DNA of 52,455 nucleotides from Caldifarciminota bacterium (lineage in GTDB: Bacteria > Hydrothermota > Tepidihabitantia > SM23-42): assembly GCA_020355325.1 (NCBI GenBank), contig CP070664.1:1147538-1199992 (forward strand). The letters are read 5' to 3'. A program made the position numbers and the translations under genes. The notes under the pieces are model-generated. The model did not search any database and had not been told where the DNA came from. It saw only the letters and a program-made list of their open reading frames with translations. Below are positions 1 through 9,413 of the stretch, one piece after another; within the stretch, counting starts at the first letter, position 1, and each line of letters opens with the position of its first letter.

Positions 1-1269
1 GGGTGTCGCAGAAAGGACGAGGAAGTCGGGTTGTATCCCTTTATTGACGAGAGCTGCTCGCTGCATGACACCGAACCGATGTTGTTCATCGATAACAGCC
101 AACCCGAGCTTTTTGAAAATGACATCTTCCTCTATAAGCGCATGCGTGCCCAGAATGATCTGCAACTCACCACGATTAATTTTCGTGATGATCTCTTGCT
201 TTTGTTGCTCCTTGACGCTACTCGTAAGTAACGCAGCAGCAATACCAAGTTTTTCGAGTAATTCAGAGAGTACGACAAAATGTTGTTCGGCAAGTATTTC
301 GGTTGGAGCCATCAGTGCTGCTTGGTAGCCATTTTCAACGGCAACCAGCATCGCATAGAGAGCCACCACTGTTTTTCCTGAGCCGACGTCTCCCTGCAGT
401 AAACGATTCATTGGTTTGTTCCGTTCCATATCAGCGATGATCTTCTGTATCACTTCGACCTGCCCCTTTGTTAATTGAAATGGGAGAAGTTCGAGAAATC
501 TTTTGGTCAGTCTACCATTCTCTTTCAGTGATATTCCTTGTTCCGCTCTCCGTTTCTCCTTGCGTCGCGCAAGAGTGAGCTCAAAAAAGAAGAACTCATC
601 AAATACCAGACGGCGTCGAGCAGCTACAGCATCTTCAACCCTTCGCGGAAAGTGAAGGTTCGTAAGGGCCTCTCGGAGGGGCATTAAATTGTTCTTGTGT
701 AGTAATGAAGCCGGTAACGTCTCGGTGATTTCATCCAGACATTCATGCAGTGAAATTTGTACTGCTCTTCGTATGTTCCACAGACCGAGGCCTTCGGTAA
801 GGGAATAGATGGATATAATTGAGCCGTACGTTTTTTGCTCGATCTCTTCTTCACCAATGAATTCATAGAGTGGGTTGACCAGCTGTTTACCATAAAAGAA
901 GCTCACTTTCCCCGATACGATGAGCCAATTACCGACCTTAAATTTGTTTTTTAAATCGGGTCGGTTAAACCACCTGAGTGTAATGACACCCGTACCGTCT
1001 GTGAGTCGTACAGTAATTAATGTACCGCGATTTTTTGTTCTCCGTGTTTCCTGAACTTGAATCTTACCAATGATGGTTGCTTCATCATTGATTTTTAAAT
1101 TCTCTATCATGAGAACGTTGGAATAATCAACATACCTTCGTGGTGCTAAGAAGAGAAGGTCGTGGACCGTTTCAATACCAATTTTTTCGAAATAGAATGC
1201 ACGCTTAGGTCCAATCCCTTTTATATATTGAATCGGGCTCGTCAGTTTGAGATAAGTCTTTTTGGCCAC
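1..1269 (-). CDS. recG: ATP-dependent DNA helicase RecG, N-terminal 423 residues (cut by window edge)
   Basis: Branch-migrating helicase that remodels stalled forks and recombination intermediates. The visible part holds the N-terminal wedge region (an IKGIGPKRA helix-hairpin-helix-like motif near residue 18), Walker A GDVGSGK at about 293-299 and the DEQH box at 394-397 followed by FLVLSATP, as in RecG rather than UvrB or Mfd. The reading frame is open to position 1, so the C-terminal helicase half lies outside the window. I chose the GTG at 1267-1269. It overlaps the TAG stop of the upstream PilT-like gene by one base, which implies translational coupling and a shared transcript with the two PilT genes. 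Identification is firm from the motifs and the N-terminal sequence. Confidence 0.93.
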   Translation of the reverse strand, partial: MAKKTYLKLTSPIQYIKGIGPKRAFYFEKIGIETVHDLLFLAPRRYVDYSNVLMIENLKINDEATIIGKIQVQETRRTKNRGTLITVRLTDGTGVITLRWFNRPDLKNKFKVGNWLIVSGKVSFFYGKQLVNPLYEFIGEEEIEQKTYGSIISIYSLTEGLGLWNIRRAVQISLHECLDEITETLPASLLHKNNLMPLREALTNLHFPRRVEDAVAARRRLVFDEFFFFELTLARRKEKRRAEQGISLKENGRLTKRFLELLPFQLTKGQVEVIQKIIADMERNKPMNRLLQGDVGSGKTVVALYAMLVAVENGYQAALMAPTEILAEQHFVVLSELLEKLGIAAALLTSSVKEQQKQEIITKINRGELQIILGTHALIEEDVIFKKLGLAVIDEQHRFGVMQRAALVNKGIQPDFLVLSATP

Positions 1270-2342
1270 TATACAGATTTTGATATCTGTTCCATCTCTT
1301 TGTGGAACGTGTCTGGGTTGAGCGCTTTTAACTCAGCCTCTTGTGCCACGACGATGTTTCTCTTCACAAAATTGGCAAGACAGGCATCGAATGAGATCAT
1401 GCCCTGCTGCTGAGAGGTTTGGAGAATCGATGCGAGTTGATGGGTTTTCGCTTCGCGAACGAGATTTCTTACAGAAGGGGTCGTGATGAGTATTTCAAAG
1501 GCAGCAACCCTGCCATTTCCATCGGCACGCTTGAGTAGATTCTGTGCAACGATGCAGAGTAGGTTGAGAGACAGCTGACTTCGTATCTGATTTTGTTGAT
1601 GCGGCGGAAAAACATCAATAATACGATCGATCGTAGAGACGGCATCTGACGTATGGAGCGTGGTGATTACGAGATGTCCTGTTTCTGCAGCAGTGATTGC
1701 GAGTGAAATTGTTTCCAGATCTCTCATTTCTCCGACGAGGATTGCATCCGGGTCTTGCCGAAGCACGAATTTCAATGCGTTCGCAAACGACTGTGTGTCT
1801 CGCCCGACCTCCCGCTGTGTGACGAGTGCTTTTTTATTTTTATGAATAAATTCTATTGGATCTTCAACCGTAACGATGTGGCATGTATCATTTTCATTTC
1901 GACAATCGAGGAGAGCGGCTTGTGTTGTCGATTTACCACAACCAGATGGTCCTGTAACAACAATGAGGCCGCGTGGTCTGAGCGCCATGTCTTTCAAAAT
2001 TTTCGGAAAACCGAGTTCATCGATTGTTGGAATTTTCGATGGAATAAGTCTAAAGACTGCGCCAAAGTTTCCCTTCTGTTTGAACAGATTTATACGGAAC
2101 CGTGATCCGGTAGCCATTTCATACGAGACATCGATCTCGTGATTTTTCCTGTATTCCTCGATCTGTTCTTTACTCAACAACTCGACAATTGCTGTCTCTA
2201 TGTCGACCACCGTGACGGGTGGTAAATTGAGCACATTCAGGTCTCCATTGACGCGCATGATCGGCGGCGAACCAACCTTGAGAATGAGATCAGAGGCGTT
2301 GTGTCGTATCTGTATGCCTAACAATTCCTGTAATTTCAACAT
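1269..2342 (-). CDS. PilT/PilU-family twitching motility ATPase (divergent paralog)
   Basis: Hexameric retraction-type ATPase of type IV pili, 357 residues, the usual PilT length. It has the N-terminal PAS-like region (ASDLILKVGSPPIMRVNG), Walker A GPSGCGKST, Asp box VTVEDPIEF, Walker B ILVGEMRD and His box TTLHT. The C-terminal AIRE motif, needed for retraction in classical PilT, reads LVRE here, and the segment after Walker A (LLDCRNENDTC) departs from the family norm. It lies 3 nt downstream of a more canonical PilT and overlaps recG by one base. It could be PilU-like, an accessory motor that works with the neighbouring PilT. Family membership is certain; the exact role is inferred. Confidence 0.88.
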   Translation of the reverse strand: MLKLQELLGIQIRHNASDLILKVGSPPIMRVNGDLNVLNLPPVTVVDIETAIVELLSKEQIEEYRKNHEIDVSYEMATGSRFRINLFKQKGNFGAVFRLIPSKIPTIDELGFPKILKDMALRPRGLIVVTGPSGCGKSTTQAALLDCRNENDTCHIVTVEDPIEFIHKNKKALVTQREVGRDTQSFANALKFVLRQDPDAILVGEMRDLETISLAITAAETGHLVITTLHTSDAVSTIDRIIDVFPPHQQNQIRSQLSLNLLCIVAQNLLKRADGNGRVAAFEILITTPSVRNLVREAKTHQLASILQTSQQQGMISFDACLANFVKRNIVVAQEAELKALNPDTFHKEMEQISKSV

Positions 2343-2345
2343 AAT

Positions 2346-3404
2346 CTATATCGTCTTTTCAAATTCATCTGGATTTGCGCAGTGGGCAAGTGCCTCTTCG
2401 TAACCAATGATACCTTGGTGGTAGAGGTTTTTGAGATACCGATCCATTTGAATCATGCCTAATCTGCCTCCAGTCTGGATTGCTGTATATATTTGAGTCG
2501 TCTTCGCTTCTCGTATCGCACTCTTGATTGCAGGGGTGCAGATCATAATTTCAAACGCAGCGGTTCGCCCTGTACCATCTTTCTTACGCACGAGCGTTTC
2601 TGTAATGACTGCCTGGAGAGTTGTCGATAGTTGGAGACGAATTTGCTGCTGCTGAGCAGGAGGAAAGACATCTATGATTCTGTCAACTGTCTGCACGGCG
2701 TCAATGGTGTGAAGCGTCGAGAAGACAAGATGTCCGGTCTCTGCAGCAGTAATTGCTTGTCCCATCGTTTCAAGATCACGCATTTCACCGACTAAAATGA
2801 TGTCGGGACTCTGCCGTATGACGCGACGGAGTGCCTCTGCATAAGAAGTTGTATCGATGCCAATTTCCCTCTGTTCAATGATGGAGTTTCTATCTCGATG
2901 GAGAAATTCTATGGGATCTTCAATCGTAATAATGTGCTTACTCTGTGTTTGATTAATGTGCTCGATAATTGCCGCCAGTGTCGTTGATTTACCGCTGCCC
3001 GTTGGTCCTGTTACTAAGACTAAGCCTCGAGTCAAGTCGGCAATCTTTTTAAACACTGGTGGGAACCCCCATTCATCAATAGTCTTAATCTTAAGAGGAA
3101 TGATACGCATAACCGCAGCGATATGGTTCATTTGTTTAAAACAATTGATCCGAAACCGCGCAATGCCTGTAACTTCATAGGCCATGTCAAATTCTAATTT
3201 TTTTTCAAAATGATCCCTCTGAACAGGGGTCATTAAACCATAAATAATTTCTTCTAAATCGTTATCATCAAAAATAGGGTACTCTGTTCGCTGTAAGTCT
3301 CCTGCAATACGAAATACGGGTGGTTCGCCGTAACGGAGGTGGAGATCAGATCCTTCCCGAAGGACTAGTTCTTCGAGAAGGACATCGAGTTCAACCTTGG
3401 CCAT
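2346..3404 (-). CDS. pilT: PilT-type pilus retraction ATPase
   Basis: Cytoplasmic ATPase that depolymerises type IV pili, 352 residues. Motifs in order: ASDLHLRYGEPPVFRI-like N-terminus (here GSDLHLRYGEPPVFRI), Walker A GPTGSGKSTT, Asp box ITIEDPIEF, Walker B ILVGEMRD, His box STLHT and an intact AIREAKTTQI, the retraction-linked AIRE motif. The ATG at 3404 has no clear Shine-Dalgarno. The gene follows the lipoprotein gene by 43 nt with no obvious promoter, so it is probably read from the promoter upstream of that lipoprotein. It is the more canonical of the tandem pair. No other pilus gene is in the window. Confidence 0.92.
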   Translation of the reverse strand: MAKVELDVLLEELVLREGSDLHLRYGEPPVFRIAGDLQRTEYPIFDDNDLEEIIYGLMTPVQRDHFEKKLEFDMAYEVTGIARFRINCFKQMNHIAAVMRIIPLKIKTIDEWGFPPVFKKIADLTRGLVLVTGPTGSGKSTTLAAIIEHINQTQSKHIITIEDPIEFLHRDRNSIIEQREIGIDTTSYAEALRRVIRQSPDIILVGEMRDLETMGQAITAAETGHLVFSTLHTIDAVQTVDRIIDVFPPAQQQQIRLQLSTTLQAVITETLVRKKDGTGRTAAFEIMICTPAIKSAIREAKTTQIYTAIQTGGRLGMIQMDRYLKNLYHQGIIGYEEALAHCANPDEFEKTI

Positions 3405-3447
3405 GGAGTTAATACCCTAATATCGAAATGCCTCAACCTTTCAATCC

Positions 3448-4173
3448 TTAGTACGATGGTATCTTAATGAATGCCCGGAAACCGGCTGAGATTCTGGTGA
3501 GTATGGAGTTGGATGAGAATAGTTTTATCGTATACAGCGTAAAATGAGGATAAATGCTCGTATCCGCCACAGAAATGACAACCGTCGTATCGGGGTACGG
3601 CATCAGTGTATCAAAGAGAGATTCTGTGAGATAGAGAAGGCTTTCGGGGTCTGTCGTGAATCCTTTATAGACGGCGACAGAACAACTGCTAAAATCTTGT
3701 AACTGTTTAAATGTAATATGGAGCAATGTGTCAGATAGTGTATCTGTGTTCGGCTCGTAGAAATGCTGACTGCCTGGAACGTTGACTTCGGTTGACTTGA
3801 AGTATTCTACACCATCGCCGCTGAGCAGGCCTAGTTTATAATATACGACGCTGCTGGATTGTAGTATAGGTGCATTATCAGTATAATGCATCACCGAGTC
3901 GATTTCCCAGAGGGTGTCGATTGTTGTGAAATTGATTGTATCGCCAATGCTTCTATCAATAATGATGCCATCGCCAGTTGGTGTATCGTAAACCCATGAC
4001 CAGGCGAGACTGATAAAGATGTCTTCTCGTTCACCCAATAAATCACTCTCTAATTTCACGACTTGCGTAGCGTGGGAAATAATGCATAACGGTTCAAGTT
4101 CGATTATGTTTTCGCAAGCAATAAAAATTGCTAATACTACAAAACCTGCCTTCAAGTGCATATAATTTTTCAT
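3448..4173 (-). CDS. Putative lipoprotein of unknown function
   Basis: A 241-residue protein with a hydrophobic N-terminal segment ending in AIFIACEN. The Cys near residue 20 could be a lipidation site, but Phe at -3 makes the lipobox non-canonical. The rest is beta-rich, with many Thr, Ser and Asp residues and phrases such as VYYKLGLLSGDGVEYFKS that recall fibronectin-III-like surface proteins. I recognise no family. It has its own promoter-like sequence in the gap after rodA and is followed closely by the two PilT genes, so it may be envelope- or pilus-associated. That link rests only on position. Confidence 0.6.
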   Translation of the reverse strand: MKNYMHLKAGFVVLAIFIACENIIELEPLCIISHATQVVKLESDLLGEREDIFISLAWSWVYDTPTGDGIIIDRSIGDTINFTTIDTLWEIDSVMHYTDNAPILQSSSVVYYKLGLLSGDGVEYFKSTEVNVPGSQHFYEPNTDTLSDTLLHITFKQLQDFSSCSVAVYKGFTTDPESLLYLTESLFDTLMPYPDTTVVISVADTSIYPHFTLYTIKLFSSNSILTRISAGFRAFIKIPSY

Positions 4174-4182
4174 AATCTAGTA

Positions 4183-4211
4183 ATAGTAATCAATTTTGTT
4201 ATATTTGTCAA
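4183..4211 (-). promoter_or_regulatory. Sigma-70-type promoter for the lipoprotein-pilT-pilT-recG unit
   Basis: On the minus strand TTGACA (4206-4211) and TACTAT (4183-4188) are separated by 17 bp. The -10 box ends 9 nt before the ATG at 4173 and there is no Shine-Dalgarno, so the transcript is probably leaderless or nearly so. Confidence 0.55.
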
Positions 4212-4223
4212 GCAAAATTTAAC

Positions 4224-5405
4224 TCATGAGTATTCAAGCTTGGACTTCGTTATCGCAAGGCATACACCTATTGCCATGAAGGAGGCGAGGAGTGAAGATC
4301 CGCCATAGCTTATGAATGGAAGCGGTACACCCGTTATCGGCAACAAGCCGATTGTCATTCCAATATTGAGAAATGTTTGATAACCTAACCAAGCGCAAAT
4401 GCCGCACGCGCAGATACTGGAGAATCTGTTTTTTGTCTCTTTTACTAAAACAATGATTCTATACAAGAGGTACACGATGATGAGCAGTGTCAGTGTAATA
4501 CCAATGAGCCCGAACTCTTCTCCAAGGCATGAAAAGATAAAATCGGTATGTCGCTCGGGAAGAAATTCCAATTTTTTCTGTGTTCCCGAAAGGAAACCTT
4601 TTCCAAATAGTCTACCCGAACCAATGGCAATTTTCGATTGAATGATTTGCCACGACATTCCCTGTGGATCAACCCATGGTGAAAAAAAAGAAATAATTCT
4701 TTTTTGTTGGTATGCCTTTAATGAATGCCAGACAATGGGCATTGTAAGTCCTGCGAGAGAATTACTGACTAACCCATAGACGAAGTCGCCCAATTGTCTA
4801 TGGAAGTAGAGAAAGACGGTTAATGCAATAATATAGAACACCCAGATGTAAATAGAAAAACTTGCTGCTGCAGAGATTATGGGGGAGAAGAAGATAAAGA
4901 TTTTCGCGCCCGGCATACCACCCCAATATAACATGACAATCAAAATAGGAAAGAAAATTTGAGCGGCCCCTAAATCGGGTTCAACGAAGATGAGAGCCGC
5001 GGGTATGGTCGCTATGAGCAACGGTATAAACATGTCGGCGAAGCTCTCCATTTTTTTTCGACGGGCCAAAAAGTTTGCGAGTATGAGTATGGTTGCGAGC
5101 TTAGCGAACTCTGATGGTTGAAAAGAAAACCATCCAAGTCTAAACCATCGTTTCGGATAGACACCATGTGAGAATAGTATTACAAAAAGAAGGATAATTG
5201 TGACTGCGTAGATGAATGGAGATATATTATACCAAATTCTGGGTGATACTTTCGAGAATGTGAGGGCTAAAGATAACGCTACGATAAACCATATACCTTG
5301 TCGCAATGCATACGAAAGGCCGGCAGTTGAAAAGATCATCAGGAGGCCGACGATTGATAAGATGATGACCGGCGCGAGAATTTTGTGATCAATTTTTTTG
5401 AACAT
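4224..5405 (-). CDS. rodA: Rod-shape peptidoglycan polymerase RodA (SEDS family)
   Basis: Integral-membrane glycosyltransferase that polymerises lipid II during cell elongation, paired with PBP2. The protein has 393 residues and about ten membrane segments. Family signatures are RWFRLGWFSFQPSEFAKLA near residue 90, EPDLGAA (the SEDS catalytic Asp region) near 140 and the C-terminal PLPFISYGGSSLLASF. It starts 27 nt downstream of the reconstructed end of mrdA, as expected for an mreBCD-mrdA-rodA operon. If the upstream PBP2 is truly truncated, RodA would lack its transpeptidase partner. Confidence 0.95.
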   Translation of the reverse strand: MFKKIDHKILAPVIILSIVGLLMIFSTAGLSYALRQGIWFIVALSLALTFSKVSPRIWYNISPFIYAVTIILLFVILFSHGVYPKRWFRLGWFSFQPSEFAKLATILILANFLARRKKMESFADMFIPLLIATIPAALIFVEPDLGAAQIFFPILIVMLYWGGMPGAKIFIFFSPIISAAASFSIYIWVFYIIALTVFLYFHRQLGDFVYGLVSNSLAGLTMPIVWHSLKAYQQKRIISFFSPWVDPQGMSWQIIQSKIAIGSGRLFGKGFLSGTQKKLEFLPERHTDFIFSCLGEEFGLIGITLTLLIIVYLLYRIIVLVKETKNRFSSICACGICAWLGYQTFLNIGMTIGLLPITGVPLPFISYGGSSLLASFMAIGVCLAITKSKLEYS

Positions 5406-5432
5406 AAATAATTCCCGTCACAACATGTTCTA

Positions 5433-7157
5433 TCACTTTGCAGTACTTACTCTTTTTGGCATTACCTCTTTCACATAGCTTTTTATAATTTTACGGACGA
5501 TTGGTGCTGCAACACTGCCTCCGTGTCCTGCGTTTTCCACTAAAACACATACGAGAATCCGGGGGTCATCCGCTGGCGCAAAACCAACAAATATGCTATG
5601 ATCTTCGCCGTGCGGATTTTGAGCAGTACCAGTCTTACCACAGACATCAATATTTCTCTATCGAGCGAGCGTGCCCGTTCCTCGAGCAACGACACCGAAG
5701 AGGGCATTTCTCACGAGTTGGATCGCATCCGTTGAGATGTTCGTTTCTCGATACGATATTTTATCACGCTTGATGAGATGGGGAGTAGGAATCTTGCCAT
5801 TGTTGACAAAGACTGTATACATACAGGCTAACTGCAGTGGTGTTACGAGCAGGTCTCCCTGACCAATGCTCAAATTAAAAATATGACCTTCAGTCCAATA
5901 CTTACCGTAGCGTCGTTCAAACCATGTTCGATCCGGTAGCAATCCAGGCTTCTCATGCAAAATATCAATCCCGGTTATCTCGCCGACACCGATTTTACGT
6001 GCCCTATCTGTAAGCGTATCAATGCCTATGAATCTGCCGAGTTGATAGAAATAAATATCACACGAGTGGACGATGGCATTGGTAAGAGCGAGCTTCCCAT
6101 GTTCCTTCCAACATTTAAACGTTCGACGTCCCAAGCGATATTCTCCTTGGCAACGTTCAAACGTCTTTTCGGGTGTTATCATGTGCGCATCGAGTGCTGC
6201 AAGCGCAACAAATGGTTTGTATGTTGACCCACAGGGATAACAACTCATGATTGCCCGATTGTACATTGGCGCATCGGGCGCATTATACAACCGCTGCCAC
6301 TCTTCGGGTTGTAATCCATGTATGAAGCGATTTGGATCAAATCCAGGCTTCGAATAGAGGACCAAAACTTCACCATTTTGCGGGTTCAAACAAACACAGG
6401 CAGCCTTTTCATAATCCTTCAAATAGACTGCCACTGATTCTGTAAGCGCAAGACTAATCGTCGTATAGAGATCCATGCCGTGCGTTACTGGTATCGGCCT
6501 CTTCTCAGTAATTCTTCCGACCTCCTTACCTCGTGCGTCAACCTCGATGTATTCGATGCCATCAGCCCCCCTGAGATCTTTTTCATAATATATCTCGAGT
6601 CCCATCTTTCCGCTATAGTCACCGATCGAATATGTATCATCATTCTTCAACTCATCATCAGTAATTTCACCGACATAGCCAAGTATATGACAGAGGAGTT
6701 CGCCATAGGGGTAATTTCTCATCGACTCGACACCCACTTCAATACCACTCAGCTCATCCATATTTTCCTCGAGGAGTGCGAGTTGTTCGTACGAGATATC
6801 ATGGACAATTTTTACAGGCATGTAGGCGTTTCTCTCTTTGCTCATTCGCTCGCTTATTGTCTGTTCATCAAGATTGAGAATACGGCTCACTTCCGTGAGT
6901 GTTTTTTTGTCGATGATTGATTGAATAACCGATACATAGAATCCTGGTCGCGTGTTGGAGATTTCATATCCATGACGGTCAAATATCTTGCCTCGAGGAG
7001 CTGAAATATACCGCATTCTTATGCGATTCTTTTCTGACAGACGTTTATATTTATTTCCCTCGGCGATTTGGAGTCTAATACTTGATAGTATAATAATAAT
7101 GAAAATGATTACAATGACGTTGCGAATGAGTTTAAATTTTTTTAAGTTTTCATCCAT
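5433..7157 (-). CDS. mrdA: Penicillin-binding protein 2 (MrdA), interrupted by an in-frame TAG
   Basis: Elongation-specific transpeptidase that cross-links peptidoglycan made by RodA. One membrane anchor (residues 10-28) precedes the PBP dimerisation domain and the transpeptidase domain. The active-site motif STYK is at 311-314 and SCD at 365-367. Codon 500 is TAG (5658-5660). Beyond it the same frame continues for 74 codons with an intact family C-terminus, including GKTGTAQN (K508), FVGFAPADD and ENAGHGG, and ends at TGA 5433-5435. The full reading would be 574 residues, a normal PBP2 length. Termination at TAG would remove the KTGT motif and inactivate the enzyme. The 5' end overlaps mreD by 16 nt. 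A nonsense mutation, a sequence error or stop readthrough cannot be told apart here. Confidence 0.85.
5658..5660 (-). other. In-frame amber codon inside mrdA
   Basis: TAG in the context CGA-TAG-AGA lies between GTGTLAR and RNIDVCGKTGT. Both sides belong to one continuous PBP2 reading frame. Other genes in the window (both PilT genes, the class V aminotransferase at 39421, yjbQ) end naturally at TAG, so a general reassignment of TAG is unlikely. Confidence 0.85.
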
Positions 7158-7561
7158 ACGCCATAGACGAGTCTATGCAATAACCAGAAAATAGGGAAAA
7201 ATGTAATGATCGTGAGTGCAATGGGAGCACTCGATAGTGGTGATCCAAGTATAATATGGACGACGATATTTTTTGTAAGGTAAAAGATAATGAAGGTCAA
7301 GAAGGTCGTCAAGAGGCTACGCAGTATATATTTCTTGAGATACAGAAGTGATTGGCAGAGGAGCGTATAGACGAGCATGTTCACGCCGAGGCGTCCAGGA
7401 TTATAGAGGTCGATCAGGAAACCGCTGATGAATGCGAAGATGAGTGCAAATCGTTCATTCTCGTTAAAAATTATAAAAAACAAAAGGATGATTGTTACAT
7501 CGATAGTGACGTTGAAGGGTAATAAAATATATAATAAGACAAAATAAATGAAATATCTCAT
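7142..7561 (-). CDS. mreD: Rod shape-determining protein MreD
   Basis: Small integral-membrane component of the elongasome, 139 residues, with about five hydrophobic helices. The sequence FISGFLIDLYNPGRLGVNMLVYTLLC matches the conserved MreD core (GxxxDxxxxxxxGxxxL). The ATG overlaps the mreC stop by 4 nt, and its 3' end overlaps mrdA by 16 nt, consistent with a tightly coupled mreB-mreC-mreD-mrdA-rodA operon. It is short for MreD (usually 150-170), but this is common in divergent phyla. Confidence 0.88.
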   Translation of the reverse strand: MRYFIYFVLLYILLPFNVTIDVTIILLFFIIFNENERFALIFAFISGFLIDLYNPGRLGVNMLVYTLLCQSLLYLKKYILRSLLTTFLTFIIFYLTKNIVVHIILGSPLSSAPIALTIITFFPIFWLLHRLVYGVWMKT

Positions 7562-8334
7562 CGTGACACCTCACGTAATTCTAGTTTCTTTACGGTAGGC
7601 TCACCAACGATGAGATATACAGAGGTGAGGCGATTGACTCGGACGCTCGGTGTAAGGTAGACAGCCTTGAAGAAAAGATCCTCGATTTGTTGAACTCCAT
7701 GAACCGTTCCGATCAGAATTCCCTTGGGGAAAATTTCACTCATGCCTGAAGTATGGATGGAATCACCAGTAGTTATTTCGTCATGTATCCGCACATAATC
7801 GAAATGTAAGCTGCCACGCTGTTTGACGATGCCATGGATACCAGTTTTCAGATGCAGTCCACTTATGGCAAATCCTGCGTTTTCGAGTGTTTCAATAATG
7901 CTATAGTATGTATCAACGAATGCGACTTTGCCAACGAGGCCGTCGATGGTGATGACCGGTTGATTGAGGTATAATTTATCCTTACTGCCTTTATCGATGT
8001 AGAGATAGCCATTAATGTTTGAAGGATCTCGACCGACAACCCTGGCTTTTAACAATTTAAATTTCTTCTCTCTGAATGGTGTGGTATCTTGTGGAATTCT
8101 TTCTCGTAATGCGGCATTTTCTAATCGCAATCGACTGTTCATTGTTTCGAGTTCTTCAATACGTGCCCTCGATACAGATAGAAACTCTACAAGTTCAGAC
8201 ATAACGGTCATAGGATAGAGCAGGACCGAAGATAATTTTGTGGAAACGACAAGTTTCGTTTGTTCCTGAAGCAGTAAGGGTAGTATTGCTAATGCGACTA
8301 ATACAGAAAAAACTATGAGATGACGCCGAAACAA
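7558..8334 (-). CDS. mreC: Rod shape-determining protein MreC
   Basis: Periplasmic scaffold of the elongasome that activates PBP2/RodA. The 258 residues start with one membrane anchor (residues 7-24), then a coiled coil around 58-80 (RIEELETMNSRLRLENAALR) and the MreC beta domain with GRDPSNINGYLYIDKGSKD and GLVGKVAFVD. It begins at the base next to the mreB stop and overlaps mreD by 4 nt (ATGA), so translation is coupled. Confidence 0.93.
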   Translation of the reverse strand: MFRRHLIVFSVLVALAILPLLLQEQTKLVVSTKLSSVLLYPMTVMSELVEFLSVSRARIEELETMNSRLRLENAALRERIPQDTTPFREKKFKLLKARVVGRDPSNINGYLYIDKGSKDKLYLNQPVITIDGLVGKVAFVDTYYSIIETLENAGFAISGLHLKTGIHGIVKQRGSLHFDYVRIHDEITTGDSIHTSGMSEIFPKGILIGTVHGVQQIEDLFFKAVYLTPSVRVNRLTSVYLIVGEPTVKKLELREVSR

Positions 8335-9390
8335 CTATTCTCTCTTCATCGTAAATATTACTTTTTCATATTGTGGCATGTCCTCAAGGATTTTGCCAGC
8401 GCCAATAACGACGACCTTGTGCGGTTCTTTGGCAACCGTGACCGGCAGATTCGTTTCTTCCCTGATAAGAGTGTCTATACCTTTTAATAGAGAACCACCA
8501 CCGGCCATAAAAATGCCAGTATTTACTATATCCGATGCTAACTCGGGTGGAGTTTTTTCTAAGGTGAGACGGATTGCTTCAATAATCATGGAGAGTGGTT
8601 CTTGAATCGCCTCGCGTACCTCATGACTCGTTAACCTGATTGTTTTGGGAATACCAGATACTAAATCTCTTCCTCGCACCTCAAGACTATTGCCCTCGAT
8701 AGTTGGAAAGGCATTACCGATTTCGATTTTAATTTGTTCTGCGGTCTGTTCACCAATGATGATGTTATAATTCTTCTTTATATACTGTAGTATCGAATCG
8801 TCCATCTCGTCTCCAGCAACTCGAACGGAGTTGTTCGTCACAATGCCTGATAGTGCAATGACCGCTATTTCTGTTGTACCACCACCAATATCGATGACCA
8901 TACTACCGGTTGGCAGATGTACTGGCAGGTCAATACCTATGGCAGCGGCAATGGGTTCGGAGACCAAATAAACTTCTCGAGCACCTGCCGCCTCGGCCGA
9001 ATCCCTCACGGCGCGCTTTTCGACTTCGGTGATGCCTGATGGTACACAAATGACAACGCGTGGTCGAGTGAATAGTCTTTTTTTCTGAACCTTCTCAATA
9101 AATGTACGGAGGAGTAACTCTACCATTTCGAAATCTGCAATGACACCATCTTTCATTGGTCTGATTGCCTTAATCTCCCCCGGGGTTCTTCCCAACATTC
9201 TCTTCGCCTCGTCCCCAACTGCTAGGAGCTTTTTTGTTTTTGTATCTATTGCTACAACAGTTGGTTCATTGAGAACAATACCGCGATCATTCACATAGAT
9301 GAGGGTGGTGCAGGTACCTAAATCAATTGCGACATCACTCATAAATTGGCTCTTCAACGATCTCAAAAAAGTCTTAAAACTGAATCCCAC
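8335..9390 (-). CDS. mreB: Actin-like rod shape protein MreB
   Basis: Cytoskeletal ATPase that organises lateral wall synthesis. Actin-family motifs: phosphate-1 DLGTCTT (about 23-29), phosphate-2 VIDIGGGTTEIAVIA and adenosine motif IFMAGGGSLLKGID. The length is 351 residues. I accept the GTG at 9388-9390 because a GGAGG lies 6 nt upstream. This gives a 16-residue extension before MSDVAIDLGT; an internal ATG there is the alternative start. First gene of the wall operon, with a strong promoter upstream. Confidence 0.95.
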   Translation of the reverse strand: MGFSFKTFLRSLKSQFMSDVAIDLGTCTTLIYVNDRGIVLNEPTVVAIDTKTKKLLAVGDEAKRMLGRTPGEIKAIRPMKDGVIADFEMVELLLRTFIEKVQKKRLFTRPRVVICVPSGITEVEKRAVRDSAEAAGAREVYLVSEPIAAAIGIDLPVHLPTGSMVIDIGGGTTEIAVIALSGIVTNNSVRVAGDEMDDSILQYIKKNYNIIIGEQTAEQIKIEIGNAFPTIEGNSLEVRGRDLVSGIPKTIRLTSHEVREAIQEPLSMIIEAIRLTLEKTPPELASDIVNTGIFMAGGGSLLKGIDTLIREETNLPVTVAKEPHKVVVIGAGKILEDMPQYEKVIFTMKRE

Positions 9391-9413
9391 TCTTATCCTC
9401 CTTCTTTAACATA

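Noticed and set aside
44..328. Plus-strand frames of 66-94 codons at the left edge.
   Set aside because: They lie inside the recG frame, whose helicase motifs (GDVGSGK, DEQH) establish the minus strand as coding.
5433..5657. The mrdA segment after the TAG as a separately translated gene.
   Set aside because: It has no start codon with a ribosome site after the TAG and would be a catalytically meaningless fragment.
5501..5773. A 90-codon plus-strand frame over the 3' part of mrdA.
   Set aside because: The minus strand here encodes GKTGTAQN and the rest of PBP2, so the plus-strand frame is a shadow.
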